Source: Histomonas meleagridis (lineage: Eukaryota; Parabasalia; Tritrichomonadida; Dientamoebidae). From it: a stretch of 64,000 bases of DNA. Every line of letters starts with the position of its first letter. The first letter of the stretch is position 1. A program made the translations under genes and the position numbers. Below are positions 48,529-57,800 of this stretch, piece after piece. The stretch lies in NCBI GenBank assembly GCA_020186115.1, contig WSYJ01000186.1:3021501-3085500 (forward strand), read 5' to 3'. The notes under the pieces are model-generated. The model ran no database searches and was not told the origin of the DNA. It was given only the letters and a program-made list of their open reading frames with translations.

Positions 48529-48826
48529 TATATTTATTTCTGAATTTCAATAAAAATGGTATTTCTGGTAATTTTTTTTGATCAAATTACAAAAAGGAGA
48601 GATGCTTTTAATCAAAAGCAAATTCAGTAACAACCTAAATTCTCCAAATAATCAATGGATAACAAGATTTGATAATAAAAATTATTAATTAAATCTAAGT
48701 TGTTTTGTTTTATTATTTGAACTTCAAGCACAACGAATTCCATATAAAATAAAAATATGAGAAAATTGGTGTTAATTTTTCGGTATTTGGAAATTTTTAA
48801 AAAATTAGTCATATGATATTTTTACA
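48529..48826. other. Convergent intergenic region
   Basis: AT-rich 298 bp between two 3' ends; nothing supported. Confidence 0.4.
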
Positions 48827-49273
48827 TTACTCTGCTTTTGGTGTAGCTGGAAGTGATTTAAACTCATCTGCCCATTGAGCAAAAGCCTTACGGAATAAAG
48901 GAATAACTGTTGAATCAGCAGGTGCTCTTATTGCTTTCTTTTCAGCAGCAGTCTTCTTGTTGCTATCTCCTGTGAATGTGAGCTCATATTCCCATTCATC
49001 AGGTGAGTCAACGCAATCGTTGGAAACATCAGGGAAAGAAATTTTACCTTCCATATCACCATACTTCCATTTGAACTCAAGAATAATCTCGAATGAACGA
49101 ATTTCACGGTTTTTTCTGATTGATTTTGCAGCTTGGATAGATTTGAAGTCGAAGTCAGAAAAAGTCCAACCTTCAACGGAAATTGCATTGACAAGTTCTG
49201 TTAATCTTTCTTTAGCCCACTTATTGGCATTGTGTTCTTCCCAAAACCAGTTGCCTGAATTCCAGGTGCTCAT
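48827..49273 (-). CDS. Aha1 N-domain/Hch1-like Hsp90 co-chaperone
   Basis: The 148-residue product starts MSTWNSGNWFWEEHNANKWA, which matches the Aha1 N-terminal domain (NxxNWHWxExDxxxW). It continues with TELVNAISVEGWTF, a basic segment with KSIRKNREIRSFEI (compare the family's RKGKL), and ILEFKWKYGDMEGKISFPDVS. It lacks the C-terminal Aha1 domain, like yeast Hch1 (about 150 residues). Aha1-type proteins bind the middle domain of Hsp90 and stimulate its ATPase. The Met at 49273 is chosen because it fits the family start; the frame runs nine codons further. A GC palindrome lies 9 nt upstream. Confidence 0.8.
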   Translation of the reverse strand: MSTWNSGNWFWEEHNANKWAKERLTELVNAISVEGWTFSDFDFKSIQAAKSIRKNREIRSFEIILEFKWKYGDMEGKISFPDVSNDCVDSPDEWEYELTFTGDSNKKTAAEKKAIRAPADSTVIPLFRKAFAQWADEFKSLPATPKAE

Positions 49274-49282
49274 ACGAAAAAA

Positions 49283-49292
49283 TGGCCGGCCA
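49283..49292. promoter_or_regulatory. 10-bp palindrome TGGCCGGCCA upstream of the Aha1-like gene
   Basis: A perfect palindrome whose near edge is 9 nt from the ATG at 49273, within otherwise AT-rich DNA. Possible factor-binding site. Confidence 0.35.
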
Positions 49293-49300
49293 CTTATCAA

Positions 49301-49745
49301 GAAAGACGATCATTTTTTGAATGAAGCTTCTCTCTCAACATGTCGAGGAAAAAGATAAATGCACAACATGGCAGTCATTCTTATATAAGAAATTTTTCAA
49401 CTGTGAGATCAAATATTGTATCATTTATATCAAATTTAAGATGTTTATAATATATATTACTAAACATGTTCTCTATAAATAATGCCACAGTGTAGGCGTG
49501 GGTTATAATAAGGAGTCGGTCTACAGGTTTTTCACTACAGTTTATAACTCTTTTTCTCTCTAAATTCACCCTATTTTGCACACCGAGCCAAAAAAAGTAT
49601 TTTTTTTATGTTTGTTTCTTCACCATCTCAATATCATGAATGTGTTAATGTAATTCAATAACAACAAAATATATGCTTTGATTTATCTTAGTTTTTAACG
49701 AACTTTTATATATATTTATAAAAATTATTCCAAGATTCTTTTTAA
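49301..49745. other. Intergenic region between Aha1-like and 7TM-RGS genes
   Basis: AT-rich. No supported gene. Confidence 0.4.
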
Positions 49746-51089
49746 TTAATTTTCTATGATCAAATCTCTTTTAGCCATTTGTTGTTTTACATATTGTTTG
49801 AATTCCCTACAAGATGTCTTAAATCTTGGGAATGTATCAGTCTCCATTAATTTGTAACTATCCATCAGAATAACGTCGAATACGTCTGTTGTTATTTCTT
49901 TAACTTTTTCTAATTCCTTTATAATTTCTCCATGAACATTTACTTTAGTAATTGGTTTATCATTGTTCAAGAATTTATCTTTTATTCTCAAATATTCTTC
50001 ACTTATTTCTTTTGGATCTGTAATTTTTTTGAATCTTTTAACAGCATTGTAAAAGTATATATTTTGTGGACAATTTTTTTTTACAGCATAGTCAAGGAAT
50101 ATCTTATATGTTTCTTTATTCTTTAACACATTTGCAAGTTTATCAAATCCTCCGCCAAGTTTAACTTCAGGAGGTTTAACATATGCAAGTTGTATTGGCA
50201 TACCAAATGAAATAAGCATTGATACTATACATAAAATATTAGCAATGATTGATGGCACAATCGTTGGAGTATCTTCAAGCCATCCTATAATTATATATAA
50301 TCCAATAAATACAAGCCAACAAATACCAATCGAAGTAAGTTCAAAATTATATTTAAGTTCATCATGAATTTTCCGTAGGAAATAAACAGCAATCCACAAA
50401 AGAATTTGAACAATAACCCAAAATACTAAAATTGTTACCCAAAACAGTTCGGAATTACTTTGTGAGCGAATTCCCCAATGATTTTGTTCAACAACAATAC
50501 ATCGAATAAGCCCTACAATAAATGCTATACCAATGATAATCCAAAGAAGAATTAAAAAGGTTGTATCAGTAACCAACTTATTATGTTCATAAAGTTTCGC
50601 AATAAGTTTAATAAAACATCCTTTGTCTTTGATATATTCATTAATGTTATCAGACTGATTTTGATTTGGTGTCAGATTCTTAGATTTAGCTTCATCTATT
50701 ATATACTCTAAATGATGGATGTGATAAATAATTATGAATCGGAGGGAACGAACTAGATATGGGAAAAAATGTAGAGGAAGCATAAACCAGATAAACCAAT
50801 GATCAAAAAAATTGTAAAAATTGGTTGGACCAACCATTAATTTTAATACTAAAGTTGTTGTCATTAAATATTGACCTATAGCAGAGGAAAATATTAGCCA
50901 TGGTGATCTACATCTGATGTAAAAAGAACTTTTTAGATGAAAAAAGAGAACAACATTAAAGATGAAAAATGCTGTCCAAAAAATCCATAATGAAAAGAAG
51001 AGTGCTGTACATGGATTTGAATCAAAATGAATTGATTCTAATAAAGGTGGAGCATAATCTAAAGATTTATTTGTTTCTGTTTCGTTCAT
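49746..51089 (-). CDS. Seven-transmembrane protein with C-terminal RGS domain
   Basis: The 447 residues contain about seven hydrophobic helices (roughly 30-50, 65-88, 98-122, 172-198, 214-238, 254-273, 284-302). A cytosolic region of about 145 residues follows, fitting an RGS domain: FDKLANVLKNKETYKIFLDYAVKK at its start, the central helices with KRFKKITDPKEISEEYLRI, and TTDVFDVILMDSYKLMETD with FPRFKTSCREFKQYV at its end, the usual RGS helix pattern. RGS domains speed GTP hydrolysis by heterotrimeric G alpha. The 7TM-RGS fusion is known in plants (AtRGS1) and some protists. A ligand-sensing, G-protein-braking role is inferred. The N terminus is predicted extracellular. Confidence 0.78.
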   Translation of the reverse strand: MNETETNKSLDYAPPLLESIHFDSNPCTALFFSLWIFWTAFFIFNVVLFFHLKSSFYIRCRSPWLIFSSAIGQYLMTTTLVLKLMVGPTNFYNFFDHWFIWFMLPLHFFPYLVRSLRFIIIYHIHHLEYIIDEAKSKNLTPNQNQSDNINEYIKDKGCFIKLIAKLYEHNKLVTDTTFLILLWIIIGIAFIVGLIRCIVVEQNHWGIRSQSNSELFWVTILVFWVIVQILLWIAVYFLRKIHDELKYNFELTSIGICWLVFIGLYIIIGWLEDTPTIVPSIIANILCIVSMLISFGMPIQLAYVKPPEVKLGGGFDKLANVLKNKETYKIFLDYAVKKNCPQNIYFYNAVKRFKKITDPKEISEEYLRIKDKFLNNDKPITKVNVHGEIIKELEKVKEITTDVFDVILMDSYKLMETDTFPRFKTSCREFKQYVKQQMAKRDLIIEN

Positions 51090-51298
51090 TTTTCAGTTTG
51101 ATCTATGTAAACCATTTATTTTTATGAATAAATATCTGCCATTTGACACTTTTTAACATTAATGTTTATTCAACCACAATTTTTCAGTGGTTTATTTTCA
51201 CAATTTTTTTTTAAGTCAAAAGGTCAAAAAAGTAACAAAAAGTTCTCATTTTTAAAAAAATATTTAATAAAAATTAATATCATGTTGTTGTATTTGAT

Positions 51299-51721
51299 TT
51301 AGAAAACTGCAGGAGCAACGCTGGCAATCTTTGGCCAAAGTTCAGCACATTCTTTAGCAACAGGACCTGTAATAGCAGAACCTTTCATTTCACCCTTATC
51401 ATTGATTACGACACCTGCATTATCTTCGAATCCTATGACAACGCCATCTTTACGACGCCATAATCTCTTTTGACGAACAATAACTGCGCACATAACCTTT
51501 TTACGAAGTGTTGGCTTACCTTTCTTAATTGTAACAACAATAAGATCAGAAACTGTAGCAGCTGGAAGTCTATTTAATCTACCTTTATGTCCACGTTTTG
51601 AAATAACAAACATTGTTTTAGCACCTGAATTATCAGCACATTGAACAACAGCACCCACTGGTAAAGCAAGTGTCATTGCGAATTTTGTCCCTTGTTGACC
51701 AGTACGTCCTCTCTTTGACAT
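51299..51721 (-). CDS. RPL23: Ribosomal protein L23 (uL14)
   Basis: From the Met at 51721 the product is 140 residues, the same length as animal and yeast eukaryotic uL14, beginning [14 protein letters not shown]. It contains [17 protein letters not shown], the [19 protein letters not shown] region, [27 protein letters not shown] and the C-terminal [16 protein letters not shown]. It lies on the large subunit near the small-subunit interface. A longer frame exists (10 more codons), but the family start is clear. Upstream are TAACGGTCG (51757-51764 region, reverse), CAAAACCG and CCTTTTGG directly before the ATG. Stop TAAA. Confidence 0.96.
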   Translation of the reverse strand: MSKRGRTGQQGTKFAMTLALPVGAVVQCADNSGAKTMFVISKRGHKGRLNRLPAATVSDLIVVTIKKGKPTLRKKVMCAVIVRQKRLWRRKDGVVIGFEDNAGVVINDKGEMKGSAITGPVAKECAELWPKIASVAPAVF

Positions 51722-51766
51722 CCTCCAAAAGGGGACGGTTTTGCCAGCCATAACACGACCGTTAAC
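51722..51766 (-). promoter_or_regulatory. L23 promoter elements
   Basis: In gene sense: TTAACGGTCG, then CAAAACCG, then CCGTCCCCTTTTGGAGG ending at the ATG. The last part aligns with L3 (CCGTCCTTTTTGACGA) and has the CCTTT core. Confidence 0.5.
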
Positions 51767-51848
51767 GCCACTTTTTACAAGTGATTTCCTTTCTACAAAA
51801 AAAATTTTTTTAATTTTTTTTTATTTAAAAATCGCTTTTTTTTTCTTT

Positions 51849-54800
51849 TTAATTTCCTATTTTCTTTTGAGAACCTTTTCTTTTAAATGCCGTTTTTTGT
51901 TCTAAATCCAAATACAACAAATTATTATTTTCATCTACTAAAAAGAAAGTCAAATATTGTTGGATGAAAATGAAAGACATAATTTTTCTATCCAACTTAA
52001 TATTCATTAATTTTTCCAACGAAGGTAATTCCAACAAAATGAAACATCCATTTTCTAACACTACACCAATACCACTAAATCCATTATCCACTTCTACTTT
52101 TCTCCAATATTGGATTGTATTATCGAATTTAGTTTCCTTTATAAACCTTGTATTAATATTATAAATACTTATTGTTGTTTCCGGTGCAGGTTTTTGTATT
52201 CCGGACGCAATTGCGATGTATCCGATATCGAACAACATAACTTTTTGTACTATTCCTTGTACGTCGATATCGATTGCTCTAATATATCTACCAGTTGATA
52301 AATGTGATAAAACTAATTGTTTATTCTTATCCAAACTTGCGATAATTTTCATATTTTGATTTGCGTCAATATCAACTAATGAAGTTAAATGTGGAGTAAC
52401 ACGATATAATGGCTGATTATTCTTTTCAAGTTGATTAATATTCCATAAAGTTAATGATGAATCTCTCCAAGAAGTCAAAAGGTTTTGTCCACCAGCATTA
52501 CATAATGCTGATATCAAAGAATACTTTTGACTTTGTGAATAACAATGATTAATACTATTTTGTTCTATTCGAAACACATGAAAAGAGTTATCCCATAAAG
52601 AAGAAGTTATAATTCTTGAAGGTTCTGTTAAGAAGACTAAAGATTTTGGTGGTATAGTACCATTATTAGTTATATATAAATATTTATTTAATGAACCTAA
52701 ATTAACAAATATTGGTTGGAATGTTGAATTCCGAAAAGTTTTCGGTAAATTCATTGATATTAATTGTAAATGATTAGTTAACATATATAAATTATCATTA
52801 AAGAATGTTAAATAACATATATTCATATTTAACGTGATTAATAAATGAAACAAATATGTATGCCCTAACTTCATTATTGGTGGATAATAATATAATTTCT
52901 TAGGATGTGCTGACGTAAATAATTGTCGTGGAATAATACCAACATTACTTGCAAGGATTTGTATTTGTTTGATTAATTCTGGATTAGAATTAGCATTATA
53001 TTTACTAATCGATGATTGATAACAATACGCATGAAATGTATTATTCATTTTAACTGCATTTTCTCCTGTTTGTGCATACCCAAATATTAAATCAATCCAT
53101 TCATTTAAATGTTGTGAAACATAACGACTTTCTAAAGCTTTCCGATGAATATGTATAAAGTCATCAGCATCTTTAGCCCATGGAGGTAATACTACGTCAT
53201 TAATACGTAGATTTAATTCATCATGATTACCTAAATCAAAGTTATTATGATTAATTAAGAAATCTGGTAATGTAAAGAATTCTGGTATTAATTCTCGGAA
53301 GTCATTATTTAATGATGTTACTGCATTATAACTTTTTTCAATATTCCAAAACATTCGATTTGGTTTATCGAATTTTTCATCTTGAACTTTAATATGAAAT
53401 GTAGTATAAGGTTCTAATCGAACTAAATAATGTGCTACATAAAATGCATTCGAATAATGTAATCGATATAAACATTTCTCTGGTGAATCAGGACATAATT
53501 CATAAGTTTCGATTAATTTTTGTAATCGTTTTGGATTTAATGTACCAATAGGTTTAGATAAATCACGATAATTCTTAGGATCATTTAAATCTAAAGTTTC
53601 GGATGAATAATTACTTAATACCCATGGAAATACTGGATATTGTGATAAGTCATTAAAACTTCTTCCACCTATTAAATTAACATACATTAAATATTCATAA
53701 TTTGAGATTAATCCATTCTTCCATTTCTCTGTATAAGGTAATATACATTCTTTAGATGATGTTAATTGTAATCCTCCTGGCTTCAAATTAGGTAATGAAC
53801 TATTTTTCATTATTTGTAATATTTTAGATCGATTCCCTTTATTAAAGAAGAAGAAATATGACTTTTGACTTGTTAAAAAGAATTCTAAACCATAATCAAA
53901 ATGTAAATAAGAACGATGTAATATCATTGTTATAGAAGATAAAGGAAATTGTACTGATTTAGATGAAGGTTCAGAACCATCAAAACAAATCTCTTCTTTA
54001 TATATATAAAAATTACCTTCATATTGATCAGTAATCATTATTAATCTTGATTGTGTTGAAAACAAACAATCTTTTTGTGAATTAATCTCAATATTAACAT
54101 CAATCATTTCTTCATCTTCATCTATTTTAGATGGAGGTAAATCTTGTGCATCTAACCATTTCTCATATTTAACTTGAGCATTTTCTGCATTAGATCCATC
54201 TCTCATAAATGATGCCATCATATGATCTTCGAATTTCAAATTAGGCTTCATATAAATACGTCTAAATTTACAATCATTAATATTCCATAATTTCCAATGT
54301 TTAATCTTCCCTGATATACACCAAGGTCCTCCATTAGATGATAAATCTCTTGATATATGTTTATAAGCTTTTTCACATATTATTTTTAAGCGTTGTACTT
54401 CACTTATAAATCGTTCATATTCATTCTTATGTACTTCTAAATATTGATTAGAATGTGATAACTTTTTATCTTGTTGTTTAAATATTTTATCTTTTGTAGG
54501 TAATGATAATAATAAATTTATCATTTGATCTTTATATGAATCAGATTTACTTCGAATTAAATTAAAATAATTTAAAACTGGTTCTTTAGTTAATTCTAAA
54601 AAGTCTTGTTCAATAGTTTGTTTAAAGAATGTATTTGAATTTGATTGTAATATTTTATTAAAAGGAATTTTAAAGTTTTCTATAAATACATCGAACATAT
54701 TATAAGATTTCTTTTTAATACAATAATGATAAAAAGCATTAGCAAACATATAAACTTCTTGTGAATGATAATAAGCCTTATTATTATATCTTTCATAAAA

Positions 54801-57800
54801 TAATTTATAAGGATCAAAACCTATAGGACTAATTCTAACAATGAAATATAAAATGAAAGAATAAATATCATAATATTTAAATTGACAATCAAACATAGTA
54901 AATGATAAATCATAAATTTTTCGTGTTTCTGCTTCATTAACTTGTGGAGGATTTATTAATAAACCAATAAAATCTATTAATGAAAATGCTACATCGATAT
55001 CTAACCATGTACCATTAGGTTCAATTCTAGCCGAAAAATTATATGAATAATTATTAGGTATTGGTACTTTTTCATCTGGTATTTTTAATAATGTATGACC
55101 TTGTGTAAAACTTGATAAATTATTATGAATTGGTATATCATGTAAAGATAATAATTGTGAATTATAATAAAATGGTTCTGTTGAAGGTATATAAAATAAA
55201 TAACAAAATATCTCTTTAACGACTATTGCTAAAATAGTTTCATTTATATATGGTTGTAAATATTCAATTAATTTACAAAACATTTTCCGTAAAAATAATG
55301 TAATATCCCAATTATGAATGATTTCTAATGATTGGAAATAAGCTAAAACTTCTCCAAATGAATTATTTTTATTGTTCTTTAAAATAATTGTCGAACATAA
55401 CTTTGCAAAGATTTGTATCATTTCTTCATCTTCATCAAATTTTAATTCAGGACGATTCCCTTGTAACATTAAATGGAAAAACCATCGATACCATGCAGGT
55501 ATTGATATTAAAGAAATACATTTAGTCGATGTTAAATCATCAAAACTATTATTTAAATCTGATATAAATTTACGAATTACATCAAGTTCATAATAATTAG
55601 AAATAAAACATATAAATGGAAATATATGTTTTTGTAATGGTAAACTTGAATCAAAAAAGTAATTCATTGAAGCATTCCACATTTCATTTGTACCATTATA
55701 AGGATTAAACATTGAAATAGATGTTAAAAATGATTGATTAAATTGATTTGGTGGAATTTTAATTTCATTAGAAATTTCAAATGAGAAAATTAATGTCAAA
55801 AATTTTAATCCAAATAATCGAACTTGTTCATAAGGAGAACTAAATAATATAATAAATTCATCATAATAACCATAGTTTTCGATGAATTTATGATAATTAC
55901 CAATACGTTTTAACATTAATTTATGCATATTAGTTAACGCTTCTAAATGTAAATCAACATTATCTTCTAAAGTAGATAATATAAATAAAGAACGTTGATC
56001 TTCTAAAGTAAATTGATATTTAGCTAATTTCCGTACAAATTTCCAATAACATTTTCGAATTTCTACATTCTTTTCATCAGATACTAACATAATAAAGTCA
56101 TTAACTGAAGTTGCTGCTTTAATTAAATCAATATCTTGTTTTAATAAAGTATTATAACAATGTTCAATTAAATAAATTTGAATATCAGAAGGTGTATGTC
56201 TCCATAAAGTAAAATTCATCCAAAAATCTCTAATCATTGTTAATTTATATTCATCACAATTTAATTCTGAATAAAAATCTAATAATTGATTACAGATTTG
56301 TCTTGTGAATGTAGAAGGCTTAATTTTACTTAATAAAGAAGATAAACATTTAAATCCATCTACATGTATAAAATCAGATTGAATTATATCACTACAAATA
56401 CAAAACCTTGCAAATAAACCAACTAATGAATGTAAGAAATTCGATGAATCACAATCAGTTTCTTTATATATTGGATAATCAACTTGTTCAAATAAAGGTA
56501 AAAATGTTTTTAATCCTCCCAAATTTGTAGTTACATCACAAAACGTTGTAGAAAATGGTATAATTTGACCTTTAACAGTAGCATTTTGTATATCATTTTT
56601 AGCTAAATTTGCACATATATTACCAATAGTCATTCTTGCATTAAAACAAAATATTAAATTCAAATTTAATGGACTAGTTTCATTAAATAAAGAAGTACAT
56701 TCTTGAGGTAATTCTTTATAAGATAACATTGTCGAAGGGGAAAAATTATATACAAAATCTAATGGTAATAAAGACATTGAAGAAATTATAGAACTCGATA
56801 AAGAAGTACTAAATAAATATAAACAACTTACATTAAATATTAAAGGTGATTCACTTGCGGCTATTTTTGATTTAGATATATTACCTATAACACCATCATT
56901 AATATTTTGAGTGAATTTTAATTGACGTTTTAATTGGAATTTTTGACTTGGTTTACCATCAATATAAAATGAGATTAAACTACTATCAATAGTTACAACT
57001 AAATGATACCAATGATTACTTTCAAAATCATAATTTAACATATGTTTTAATAATGGCGCTTTTTCACTTCGTTGATATTCTATTACTAAATTATTCTTTT
57101 CGAAATATAATTCAAGTCTTTGATTAGATGTAGTAACAAAACATAATAAACAAGGTTTAGTATTAGGTAAACCCCAAACTGCACCTAATTCAAACCTAAC
57201 AACAAATGAGAATTTATTTGATATATAATTCGAATCAATTTGTGGTAAATAAATACCTGAATGACGTCCATCGAAATGGAAGAAAGAAGAAGGTGTTTCA
57301 CGTGTAATTGATGATAATATATTAGTAAAACATGATATTAATATACTAGTCCACCAAGCTCTTTGATTTTGAGGAAAAGGTCTCATCGATCGAATACATT
57401 CGAAAAATGTTTTCCAATGAAATACAAATGATGAAACAGTTGAAAATAAATTTAATAATGTATTAATTGATGTATGTTGTTCTGGTGTACAATCTAAATT
57501 ACAAGAAAATGATTGTATATATTTCAAAATACAGATTGGCATTTTAGATCGAAATACTTTTAATTTATTTGTGACTGATGGTGAACAAATCTTAGAAATA
57601 AAACAAAAGATAATTGTATGTTGAGGTAAATGTTGTGTAGTATTATGTAAAAATGGTAATATCTTTTGATTATGAATTTCGGCCGATTTTGGTAAATTCG
57701 ATAATGAGATTGGTTGTTCAAATAATAATCGTAATAATAAATTAATAGTTTCTTCACCAAATGGTAAACCCATTATAGACTTTTGGATTTCATGCATTGG

